A stretch of DNA of 9,689 nucleotides from DASQVO01 sp035640715 (GTDB lineage: Bacteria; Actinomycetota; Actinomycetes; Streptosporangiales; Streptosporangiaceae): positions 1-9,689 of the forward strand of contig DASQVO010000305.1 in the NCBI GenBank assembly GCA_035640715.1, given 5' to 3'. The first letter of the stretch is position 1. Each line of letters starts with the position of its first letter. The notes below the pieces were generated by a model. It saw only the letters and a program-made list of their open reading frames with translations. It searched no databases and was not told where the DNA came from. A program made the translations under genes and the position numbers. Positions 1 to 5,621 of this stretch are shown here, one piece after another.

Positions 1-67
1 ATCATTGTCCCCTTCGTCCTGATCGGCCCGCAGGTGACAACCTATCGCTGGCCGGAGCCTGCACGTG

Positions 68-87
68 GGCAGGCGTCCCAGCCTGCC
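68..87. other. GC-rich perfect hairpin
   Basis: GGCAGGC (68-74) is the exact reverse complement of GCCTGCC (81-87), leaving a 6-nt loop. No T-run follows on either strand. It may be a GC-only terminator of an upstream plus-strand gene or part of a structured RNA together with the hairpin at 124-165. Confidence 0.4.
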
Positions 88-123
88 GACGCTGTTGGTG
101 GTGAACGTGTTCCCCGAGGACCA

Positions 124-165
124 AAGGCGGGAGGCTCAGCCCGGAGCCTGAGAGGCACCCGCCTT
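124..165. other. Nested two-stem hairpin with 8-nt bulge
   Basis: AAGGCGGG (124-131) pairs perfectly with CCCGCCTT (158-165). Stacked directly inside, AGGCTC (132-137) pairs with GAGCCT (144-149) around the loop AGCCCG. The 8 nt GAGAGGCA (150-157) form a one-sided bulge. Fourteen uninterrupted pairs on the 5' arm are strong even in GC-rich DNA. It could be a terminator or a structured RNA element; no poly-T follows. The function is not established. Confidence 0.4.
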
Positions 166-216
166 AGCGCTGCAGGAGAGGCGGCTCGAGGGTACGGTTA
201 ACGTTTCCCTGGTCAG

Positions 217-283
217 CGCGCCCGGCAGGGCTAGAACCTGCGACCTACTGCTTAGAAGGCCAGAACGCTATTCCGGGATGCTA
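217..283 (-). pseudogene. Degenerate tRNA-Arg(UCU)-like remnant
   Basis: Read on the minus strand, the stretch contains an anticodon loop CTTCTAA (UCU anticodon, Arg), a variable region AGGTC, and a T arm GCAGG-TTCTAGC-CCTGC with a perfect 5-bp stem. It ends in CGGGCGC-G, as in a tRNA acceptor 3' strand. The 5' acceptor strand expected from this end (GCGCCCG) is missing, the anticodon stem is mismatched with an apparent extra G, and T-loop position 57 is T instead of a purine. D-arm-like sequence (TAGC...GGAATA.GCG) is only partial. It is therefore not a working tRNA. Preservation from anticodon loop to 3' end resembles the 3'-half copy left at the far end of an element integrated into a tRNA gene; simple decay is the alternative. 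Confidence 0.6.
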
Positions 284-336
284 GCAGAAGGAAATGCAGA
301 TAGCAAAGGATGCGCCATTCTCCGAGATGCTATTAG

Positions 337-373
337 GCAGTTTCTCTAGCCATCCAGGAGCAGTTTCTCTAGC
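337..373. repeat. Pair of 14-bp direct repeats
   Basis: GCAGTTTCTCTAGC occurs at 337-350 and again at 360-373, 23 bp apart start to start. The surrounding DNA is less GC-rich than the rest of the window. The location between the tRNA remnant and the terminator of the first gene pair suits protein-binding repeats, such as integrase arm sites near an attachment site, but that role is only inferred. Confidence 0.6.
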
Positions 374-413
374 AGCGCTTCATCTTAATAGGAATTATGC
401 TCGGGAAACGCGA

Positions 414-443
414 AGGGCTTCCAGTCGGATGACAGGAAGCCCT
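414..443 (-). terminator. Hairpin terminator after the WhiB gene pair
   Basis: AGGGCTTCC (414-422) and GGAAGCCCT (435-443) form a perfect 9-bp stem around a 12-nt loop. It lies 24 bp past the stop codon of the minus-strand gene ending at 468, where a transcription end is expected. No long U-tract follows, which is common in high-GC actinomycetes. Confidence 0.65.
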
Positions 444-467
444 CCATAGTTCGACTGAGCCGACCCG

Positions 468-713
468 CTATGTGGCCGATGCACGTTTGCGCGCCTTGGC
501 GGCGTTGAGTTCAGCGGCAAGCCGCCGTGCGGCCGACCGTACCAGGATGGCTCGCTCATCTGGCGGGAGGGTCCGCGCCGGGTCGACTTGGCGTTCCAGC
601 CGGGCCAGCATCGCGGAACGGGCGGAGTCGGCCTGATCGGCGCGGGCCATGGGGCGTGACCAGCGGGCGTTGGCCGCGATCTTGGCCCGCAGTCGCCGCT
701 GTTCAGGGGTCAC
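468..713 (-). CDS. Small basic hypothetical protein, coupled to the WhiB gene
   Basis: This encodes 81 residues. The GTG start (713-711) overlaps the TGA stop of the WhiB gene in the sequence GTGA, so translation is probably coupled. The protein is Ala/Arg-rich and predicted helical. It has an N-terminal block TPEQRRLRAKIAANARWSR, a middle block around residues 35-55 (LERQVDP...LPPDERA) and a basic Ala-rich C-terminal helix ending KARKRAS. No signal peptide or membrane segment is visible. It resembles small uncharacterised proteins of actinomycetes, but I cannot assign a function. The basic helices could fit nucleic-acid or protein contact. The strict coupling suggests it acts with, or in proportion to, the WhiB protein. 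Confidence 0.7.
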   Translation of the reverse strand: MTPEQRRLRAKIAANARWSRPMARADQADSARSAMLARLERQVDPARTLPPDERAILVRSAARRLAAELNAAKARKRASAT

Positions 714-1048
714 GCGGTGACCCCGGTGGCGCCGATCGCGCTCGTCTCCCACTGCCGTAGGCGCCGCCGCAAGGCCCGTCGTTCTTGCGGGTCGACGCCG
801 CCCCAGATGCCGAACGGCTCGTCGGCCGTGATGGCATACGCCAGGCAGTTGAGGCGAACCGGGCATTGGGTGCAGATGTCTCGGGCTTCGCTGGTCAGGC
901 TGTCGCCGGTCGGGAAGAAGATCTCCGGATCGCTGGCGGTGCAAAGCGCATGCACGCTCCAGCGCCGCTTGGTGTCTGCGGCTGCTTCTTCCAGCACCTG
1001 GGGTGATAGTGACTCCGCCGGGTCGGGGGCGGCCTGGTTGTCGGGCAT
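710..1048 (-). CDS. WhiB-family iron-sulfur transcriptional regulator
   Basis: This encodes 112 residues of the actinomycete-specific WhiB-like family, which bind a [4Fe-4S] cluster, often partner the housekeeping sigma factor, and respond to redox signals or nitric oxide. The four cluster cysteines are C36, C59, C62 and C68 (C-x22-C-x2-C-x5-C). The DPEIFFP block is at 40-46 and the turn motif GIWGG at 80-84, followed by the basic C-terminal segment QERRALRRRLRQ that would contact DNA. ATG at 1048 was chosen because AAGGGAG lies 8 nt upstream (1063-1057); the frame stays open further upstream to 1255, but that part has no WhiB similarity and contains the likely promoter. The next gene overlaps its stop by 4 bp. 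The subfamily is not assigned. Confidence 0.93.
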   Translation of the reverse strand: MPDNQAAPDPAESLSPQVLEEAAADTKRRWSVHALCTASDPEIFFPTGDSLTSEARDICTQCPVRLNCLAYAITADEPFGIWGGVDPQERRALRRRLRQWETSAIGATGVTA

Positions 1049-1123
1049 GCGGAAGGCTCCCTTGCTGGTGGGGCAGGGGAGCTGCACCCCGGTGAACACG
1101 CTGAAATAGATACTATGCCACAC

Positions 1124-1152
1124 ATTTAAACTGAAATTAATCGCAGCGTCAA
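1124..1152 (-). promoter_or_regulatory. Candidate promoter of the WhiB gene pair
   Basis: On the minus strand, TTGACG (1152-1147) is followed after exactly 17 bp by TTAAAT (1129-1124), in an AT-rich island that stands out from its surroundings. The transcript would start near 1117 and leave a leader of about 70 nt before the ATG at 1048. The -35 box is good and the -10 box only moderate; TAGTAT at 1115-1110 is another possible -10. Confidence 0.45.
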
Positions 1153-1231
1153 GCGGCGCCCTCTTGACCCAGTCGGCCACTGGACCTCGTGGCAGCTGGT
1201 CATTGCTGTTGATCACCGGTTGCGCATCCGT

Positions 1232-1251
1232 CCAGGTGGCGTCTCGCCTGG
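1232..1251 (-). terminator. Possible weak terminator after the EspR-like gene
   Basis: CCAGG (1232-1236) pairs with CCTGG (1247-1251), with an internal GGCG/CGCC match around TCT. It lies just past the stop codon of the minus-strand gene ending at 1267. The stem is interrupted by a 3-nt bulge and there is no U-tract. Confidence 0.25.
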
Positions 1252-1266
1252 GCATGGTGAGTGTTA

Positions 1267-1725
1267 CTAGGTAGCACGGCCTGGGGCGGTCCGGCTATTA
1301 GCGGCGGGTATGCCCTCGAGGGTGCGGGCGGTTTCGATCATGTCCCTGATCGCCTGCAGGGACCGGGCCGACAGCCCGGCCGCGCGCAGCGCCATCTCCC
1401 GGACCTCACCGTCTTTCAGTGCGGCGACCAGCTCCGGCGGTATCGCATCCCGGCTTGCTTCGGCCTCGTCGAAGAAGTACATGGGGGAGACGCCGAAGAA
1501 GGCCGCCAGCGCGGACAGGTGCCTCTGGGTGGGGTTGTCGCGCCGGCCGGTGCGCAGCTGCCAGACGTAGGTGGAGGAGATCACCTTTTCCCCGGCGGCG
1601 GTGTTGATGGCCTCGGCGACCTCGGCCGGGGTGAAGGGACCGCGGTCCCTGGGATGAACCGTCCGGAACAAATGGTCCAGGCGGTCCGCCAGACATTCCC
1701 CCGGCCGGTGCGGCTTTTCCGCCAT
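1267..1725 (-). CDS. EspR-like XRE-family DNA-binding regulator
   Basis: This encodes 152 residues. The N-terminal half matches the layout of mycobacterial EspR (Rv3849): the lead helix LADRLDHLFRTVHPRDRGP (12-30; EspR has a comparable LNRLFDTVYPPGRGP), then an extended helix-turn-helix at about 32-85. The putative recognition helix is around SSTYVWQLRTGRRDNP (50-65), followed by LSALAAFFGVSPMYFF. The C-terminal half (about 95-140, REMALRAAGLSARSLQAIRDMIETAR) fits the EspR dimerisation helices. EspR is a dimeric, nucleoid-associated-type regulator that controls ESX-1 secretion genes in M. tuberculosis. In other actinomycetes such homologues are general XRE regulators, so no secretion link should be assumed. 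The ATG is preceded by a strong AAGGAGGAG (1744-1736) with a 10-nt gap. The protein is about 20 residues longer than EspR, mainly at the C-terminus. Targets are unknown. Confidence 0.85.
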   Translation of the reverse strand: MAEKPHRPGECLADRLDHLFRTVHPRDRGPFTPAEVAEAINTAAGEKVISSTYVWQLRTGRRDNPTQRHLSALAAFFGVSPMYFFDEAEASRDAIPPELVAALKDGEVREMALRAAGLSARSLQAIRDMIETARTLEGIPAANSRTAPGRAT

Positions 1726-1764
1726 CGCCAGTCATCTCCTCCTTACCTACTGGTCCCACACCGT

Positions 1765-1782
1765 GAGCAGCTGAGTCTGCTC
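1765..1782. promoter_or_regulatory. Inverted repeat upstream of the EspR-like gene
   Basis: GAGCAG (1765-1770) and CTGCTC (1777-1782) form perfect 6-bp arms with 6 bp between them, about 40 bp upstream of the ATG at 1725. The position in the leader or promoter of a DNA-binding protein suits an operator, perhaps for autoregulation. There is no direct support. Confidence 0.3.
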
Positions 1783-1945
1783 AGGACGGACGATCAACGC
1801 TAGCGTATCGGCATGACGAGTTAATTGATACTGGCTGAAAGACCTTGTGTGCTGTTCAGTGCCGCTCGCACAGGTACCCGATGCAGTCACGCTGTGCTTG
1901 GGCTGGCGGTGTCCCTGGTTTCTCGCGGAAGGCTCCCGCTGCGGT

Positions 1946-1970
1946 GGTCCCCCGGACCGGTCCGCGGACC
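1946..1970. repeat. Cluster of alternating GGTCC/GGACC inverted repeats
   Basis: The order is GGTCC (1946), GGACC (1954), GGTCC (1959), GGACC (1966). The last two form a perfect 12-bp palindrome, GGTCCGCGGACC (1959-1970). Two adjacent hairpins or a binding site are possible; the function is unknown. Confidence 0.45.
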
Positions 1971-2156
1971 AGGGCGAGCGCACGAAGGTTCGTATGCACA
2001 CGCGGCGCGGGCGTTGCGGGCGCGGAAGCTGGCGATCAGCTCTCGGCGGCCTGCGGAGAACTGCAGGTCAATCCCGAAGCCCCTCACCCCCGTAACCTCA
2101 GCTCACCGACCACCGGCGCCAGCACGTGAGCCCGCAGGACGGTGATCAGATGGTGG

Positions 2157-2181
2157 AGGACGCCGGTTTTGCTGACGTCCT
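2157..2181 (-). terminator. Possible terminator of the bkd operon
   Basis: AGGACG (2157-2162) and CGTCCT (2176-2181) form a 6-bp stem around a 13-nt loop, 12 bp past the TAA of the E2 gene on the minus strand. The loop is large and there is no U-tract, so this is a weak call. Confidence 0.3.
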
Positions 2182-2192
2182 GTTGTGCTGCC

Positions 2193-3491
2193 TTACCGGA
2201 CCGATGCTCGTGCTGGGTGTTCGAGAATCTCGGCGATCTCGGCCAGCACCCGTGAGCCCAGTTCGCCGTCGACGAGCCGATGATCGAACGAGAGGGAGAG
2301 TGTGGTCACAGATCGCAGGCGTATCCGGCCCTTGTGATTCCACGGCAGCTGCCGGGTCTGCCCGAGCGCGAGGATGGCCGACTCGCCTGGGTTGAGGATC
2401 GGGGTGGCCCCGTCGACGCCGAAGACTCCGACGTTGCTGATGGTGAATGTGCCGCCGCGCATTGCCTCGACGGTGGTCCGGTTCGCGCGTGCGTCGGTGA
2501 TGAGCTCGGCCATGCTGGCACAGAGCTCGGCGAAGCCGAGCCTTTGCGCAGCACGGATGTTCGGCACGATCAGCCCGCGGGGGGTGGAGACGGCGATCCC
2601 CAGATTGATGTCGCGGTGCTGCACGATCTCGCCCGCGGACTCGTCCCAGGAGGCGTTGATGTCACTGTGGCGCCCGAGCGTAATGATCGCGGCCCTGGCC
2701 ACCAGGGTGAGCGGCGTGATGCGCAGGTCCTGGTTGGCCGGCGCCTCGCGCAGTTCGCGGATCAGCTTGAGGGTGCGGGTGATGTCGACGGCGAGCCACT
2801 CGGTGACGTGCGGTGCGGTGAACGCGCTGCGCACCATCGCCTCGGCGATGTATTTGCGGGTCCCGCTGACCGGGATCCGGCGGTCTGATTCGGGCGCAGC
2901 GGGCACCGTGCTGGAGGCGCGGACCACCGCAAGGATGTCGTCGCGGGTGATCTGGCCACGGGGGCCGGTCCCCTTGATGGTCGCGAGGTCGACCGACTGG
3001 CTGCGGGCGAACTTGCGCACGGGCGGGCTGGCCAGTGGCCGGGTTCCGGCGGATACCGGTGGCGCCGCCGGGGGGCCCGGCCGGCGCGGCCGGCGGGCGA
3101 CGGCCGTGGTCCGCGCTCCGTACCCGACCAGCACTGCCTGCCGCGGCTCCTCCACGCGGCTGCCGAGCCCGCCATCTGCATCGCGATCGGCGGTGGCAGG
3201 GACCTCGAGCGACGATTGGGCCGGGGTGCTGTCCTCCGGTGTGCCGGTGCCGGCCGGGTCGCCGATGGTGATGATCGGCGCGCCCACCGGCACTACGTCC
3301 CCGACGTCGTGGAGTAGCTCCAGCACCGTCCCGGCGTAGGGGCTGGGCAACTCGACCACGGCCTTCGCGGTCTCGACCTCGAGCAGGACCTGGTTGAGTG
3401 AGACGGTGTCTCCGACGGCGACGTGCCAGGTGATGATCTCGGCCTCGGTAAGGCCTTCGCCGACGTCGGGGAGGTTGAACTGGTGGGCCAC
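2193..3491 (-). CDS. bkdC: Branched-chain 2-oxoacid dehydrogenase E2 (dihydrolipoamide acyltransferase)
   Basis: This encodes 432 residues of the E2 core of the BCKDH complex, which moves the acyl group from E1 to CoA on a lipoyl arm to give isobutyryl-, isovaleryl- or 2-methylbutyryl-CoA. Domains in order: lipoyl domain about 1-78, with the lipoylated lysine K43 in ETAKAVVEL; a Pro/Ala/Gly-rich linker about 79-152; a peripheral-subunit-binding domain about 155-190 (PPVRKFARS...GTGPRGQITRDDIL); and the acyltransferase domain from about 210 to the end, with H404 and D408 of the catalytic HRLVDG motif. There is one lipoyl domain. The GTG start is set by the lipoyl domain beginning (AHQFNLPDVGEG) and by GGAGG at 3500-3496. 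It begins 10 bp after the E1-beta stop. No E3 follows; housekeeping lipoamide dehydrogenase elsewhere presumably serves. The start codon sits only 4 nt after GGAGG. Confidence 0.95.
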   Translation of the reverse strand: MAHQFNLPDVGEGLTEAEIITWHVAVGDTVSLNQVLLEVETAKAVVELPSPYAGTVLELLHDVGDVVPVGAPIITIGDPAGTGTPEDSTPAQSSLEVPATADRDADGGLGSRVEEPRQAVLVGYGARTTAVARRPRRPGPPAAPPVSAGTRPLASPPVRKFARSQSVDLATIKGTGPRGQITRDDILAVVRASSTVPAAPESDRRIPVSGTRKYIAEAMVRSAFTAPHVTEWLAVDITRTLKLIRELREAPANQDLRITPLTLVARAAIITLGRHSDINASWDESAGEIVQHRDINLGIAVSTPRGLIVPNIRAAQRLGFAELCASMAELITDARANRTTVEAMRGGTFTISNVGVFGVDGATPILNPGESAILALGQTRQLPWNHKGRIRLRSVTTLSLSFDHRLVDGELGSRVLAEIAEILEHPARASVR

Positions 3492-3501
3492 GCGTCCTCC
3501 G

Positions 3502-4512
3502 TCAGTGAGCCAGGACGCGGTCGACAGCGTCGAGCACTCGGTCGATATCAGGCAGGTATTGTTCCTCCGCCCGAGCCGGCGGATAGGGGATGTTGTAGCC
3601 GCCGACGCGGGCGACCGGCGCCTCCAGCACGTCAAAGCACTGCTCGGTGATCGAGGCGGCGATCTCCGATCCCAGGCTGGTGAAGGTGGGAGCTTCCTGG
3701 ACGACGACGGCCCGTCCGGTTCGCGCGGCCGAGCCGGTGAGGGTGGGCAGGTCCAGCGGGGAGAGCGAACGTAGGTCGATCACTTCCAGTGACTTGCCCT
3801 CCTGTTCGGCCACGGTGGCCGCGTCCAGGGCGGTGCGTACGGTGGGGCCCCAGGCGATGACCGTGACGTCGCTGCCGTGACGGGCGATGCGTGCTTGATC
3901 GAGCGCCAGGCCGTCGGCGGGGGGAGAGCCGACGACGACGTCCGCGGTGTCCCAGTAGCGCCGCTTGGGCTCATAGAAGATCACCGGATCGTCGCAGGCG
4001 ACTGCCTCCTGGATCATGGTGTGTGCGTCGGCGGGGCTGGCACACGCGACGACTCTGAGCCCGGCGGTGTGGCAGAAGTAGGCTTCGTTCGATTCGCTGT
4101 GGTGCTCGACGGCGCCGATGCCGCCTCCGACGGGGATGCGGATGGTGACCGGCACGGTGAGGCGGCCACCGGATCGGGCGCGCATCTTCGCCAGTTGGCT
4201 GACGATCTGGTCGAAGGCCGGGTACACGAAGCCGTCGAACTGGATCTCGCACACTGGCCGGTAGCCGCGCAGCGCGAGTCCGATGGCGGTGCCCACGATC
4301 GCGGACTCCGCGAGGGGGCTGTTGAAGACCCGCTGCTCGCCGAACTCATCGAGCAGGCCCTCGGTAACCCGGAAGACGCCGCCTAGCGCGCCGATGTCCT
4401 CGCCCATGAGCACGACGGAGGGGTCATCGAGCATCGCCTGCCGCAGGCCGGCGTTGAGGGCCTTGCCGAGCGATAGCTGCCGCGTGGGAGCTGCGGCCGA
4501 TCCGGGCGTCAC
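3502..4512 (-). CDS. bkdB: Branched-chain 2-oxoacid dehydrogenase E1 beta subunit
   Basis: This encodes 336 residues, the usual length of E1-beta. With E1-alpha it forms the heterotetramer that decarboxylates 2-oxoisovalerate and related 2-oxoacids using thiamine diphosphate. Visible features are the GEDIGALGGVFRVTEGL block (37-53); E69 in SPLAESAIVG, the family's conserved glutamate that activates the cofactor; the FDGFVYPAFDQI segment (92-103), typical of E1-beta; the EHHSES segment near 136-141; and a C-terminal transketolase-type domain from about 210 containing SDVTVIAWGPTV. The GTG start overlaps the E1-alpha stop as GTGA, and only a weak AGGA precedes it, so translation probably depends on ribosomes finishing E1-alpha. 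Pyruvate dehydrogenase E1-beta is the main alternative; the bkd-type gene order and the neighbours favour branched-chain substrates. Confidence 0.94.
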   Translation of the reverse strand: MTPGSAAAPTRQLSLGKALNAGLRQAMLDDPSVVLMGEDIGALGGVFRVTEGLLDEFGEQRVFNSPLAESAIVGTAIGLALRGYRPVCEIQFDGFVYPAFDQIVSQLAKMRARSGGRLTVPVTIRIPVGGGIGAVEHHSESNEAYFCHTAGLRVVACASPADAHTMIQEAVACDDPVIFYEPKRRYWDTADVVVGSPPADGLALDQARIARHGSDVTVIAWGPTVRTALDAATVAEQEGKSLEVIDLRSLSPLDLPTLTGSAARTGRAVVVQEAPTFTSLGSEIAASITEQCFDVLEAPVARVGGYNIPYPPARAEEQYLPDIDRVLDAVDRVLAH

Positions 4513-5621
4513 AGGAACGAGTCCTGGTAGGCGGTGAAGGCGGCGCGTTCAGTGGCCAAGGCTGCGCTCTCGCGCACGAGCGTCGCGGCGAAGACGTCCT
4601 CGAGCCGGGGCTCGGGCAGAGCCAGACACGCGGCCCGCACGTCCGCGGCGAGCTGCTCCGCCTCACCGTCCAGCTCGGAGAGCCAGGCCGGGTCGGACCA
4701 CCCGTTGTTGTCGAGGAATCTCCGCAGCCGCGTCAGCGGATCCCGGCGTTCCCAGTACTCGGTCTCCTCGCTGCTGCGATACCGGGTGGGATCGTCGGAT
4801 GTGCTGTGGCCCGCCATGCGGTAAGTGAGCGCTTCGACGAAGCCGGGTACTCCGCCGGCCCGGACCCGTTCGGCGATCATCGTGGTGGCCGCGTGGACCG
4901 CCAGGACGTCGTTGCCATCGACATACACGGTGTCGAGCCCGAACCCGGCCGCGCGCTGGTGCAGGGGCGTCGCGGTCTGCGTCCCGACGCGCGTGGAGAT
5001 CGCCCACTGATTGTTCTGGCAGAAGAACACGACCGGGGACCGGGTCACCGCTGCCCAGTTCAGCGCCTCGCTCACATCGCCCTGGCTGGTGGCGCCGTCG
5101 CCGACGTAGGTGAGCACGACCTCGCCCGCGGCGTCGGCACGAACGCCCATGGCGTACCCCGTCGCGTGCAGCGTCTGCGTCCCCAGGACCAGGCTGTAGA
5201 TGTGCATCCGGTGCCGTGCGGGATCCCAGCCGCCGTGGCAACATCCGCGCCACTGCGCCAACAGCTCAGCCGGGGCGACGCCGCGGACGAGAGCGACCGC
5301 GTGCTCACGGTAGGCCGGGAAGATCCAGTCCGATTCACGCAGCGCCCGGGCCGAGCCCACCTGGGCAGCCTCCTGGCCTCGGCACGACAGCCACAGCCCC
5401 AGCTCGCCCTGCCGCTGCAGGTGGTACGCCTCCTGATCGAGCCGCCGCGCCAGCACCATCTCGCGGTAGAGCGACCGAGCCAACTGCGGCGTCACGGCTA
5501 GCTCGAGGTCGCAGGCCGGGTTGAGCGTGCCGTCCATGCGCAGGTATTGCTGCGGAGCCTGACCAGCAACCGGAACCTGCGCGGGCCCGTGTAGGACGTC
5601 GTGAACCACGTGCGCGCTCAT
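4509..5621 (-). CDS. bkdA: Branched-chain 2-oxoacid dehydrogenase E1 alpha subunit
   Basis: This encodes 370 residues of the thiamine-diphosphate-binding subunit of E1. The cofactor motif runs from GDG (174-176) to NN (203-204), reading GDGATSQGDVSEALNWAA at its start. Other conserved parts are the substrate-side block DWIFPAYREHAVAL (98-111) and the loop RMAGHSTSDDPTRY (268-281), whose histidine contacts the cofactor in the family. The region ARHRMHIYS (135-143) fits the lid of the active site. The ATG start overlaps the stop of the upstream ACT protein as ATGA with no good ribosome site of its own, implying translational coupling. The first 40 or so residues, before VTPQLARSLYREM, are poorly conserved and probably flexible. 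Actinomycete homologues are sometimes annotated as pyruvate dehydrogenase, but the neighbours favour branched-chain substrates. Confidence 0.94.
   Translation of the reverse strand: MSAHVVHDVLHGPAQVPVAGQAPQQYLRMDGTLNPACDLELAVTPQLARSLYREMVLARRLDQEAYHLQRQGELGLWLSCRGQEAAQVGSARALRESDWIFPAYREHAVALVRGVAPAELLAQWRGCCHGGWDPARHRMHIYSLVLGTQTLHATGYAMGVRADAAGEVVLTYVGDGATSQGDVSEALNWAAVTRSPVVFFCQNNQWAISTRVGTQTATPLHQRAAGFGLDTVYVDGNDVLAVHAATTMIAERVRAGGVPGFVEALTYRMAGHSTSDDPTRYRSSEETEYWERRDPLTRLRRFLDNNGWSDPAWLSELDGEAEQLAADVRAACLALPEPRLEDVFAATLVRESAALATERAAFTAYQDSFL

Larger units (their letters stand above)
1..201 (+). other. Left-edge region without a convincing gene; open frame tail of unknown status
   Basis: Reading frame 1 is open from the window edge to a TAA at 199-201, giving 66 codons with no start inside the window. 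The first residues (IIVPFVLIG) are hydrophobic and could be the end of a membrane protein, but the remainder is rich in Gly, Ala and Arg and runs through two strong hairpins, which looks more like non-coding DNA. On the minus strand, the GTG-initiated frames I followed stop within the stretch. I recognise no protein family. It is either the C-terminal tail of an upstream gene or intergenic DNA. Confidence 0.15.
1745..2192. other. Gene-free stretch between the EspR-like gene and the bkd operon
   Basis: I find no supported gene, RNA gene or mobile element in these roughly 450 bp. Short open frames exist on both strands, but none has a ribosome site plus recognisable protein features. It holds the inverted repeat at 1765-1782, an AT-richer patch near 1800-1850 that may contain the promoter of the EspR-like gene, the GGTCC/GGACC cluster at 1946-1970, and the weak hairpin downstream of the E2 gene. 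It separates the regulatory left part from the metabolic operon. Confidence 0.5.

Noticed and set aside
121..170. Possible cobalamin riboswitch
   Set aside because: Only an AGCCCGGAG fragment resembles the B12 box; the conserved core elements expected nearby are absent.
217..283. Functional tRNA-Arg(UCU)
   Set aside because: The 5' acceptor strand does not pair with the 3' strand, the anticodon stem is mismatched, and the T loop is atypical.
1049..1255. N-terminal extension of the WhiB frame to 1255
   Set aside because: It has no WhiB similarity and contains the likely promoter; the ATG at 1048 has a good ribosome site.
1747..2001. Minus-strand 84-codon open frame ending just before the EspR-like gene
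   Set aside because: The last 30 residues look plausible, but there is no start with a ribosome site and the rest runs through the GGTCC palindromes; at most a gene remnant.
1887..2087. Minus-strand 66-codon open frame starting at a GTG
   Set aside because: The first half looks mildly protein-like, but there is no ribosome site, the second half has the composition of non-coding GC-rich DNA, and I recognise no family.
2374..3339. Plus-strand open frame opposite the E2 gene
   Set aside because: It overlaps the well-supported acyltransferase and lipoyl domains, and has the Ser/Arg/Ala-rich composition of a shadow frame.
3502..5621. Pyruvate dehydrogenase rather than branched-chain enzyme
   Set aside because: Not fully excluded by sequence, but separate alpha and beta E1 genes with an Lrp regulator, an IlvN-type protein and IcmF nearby favour branched-chain substrates.
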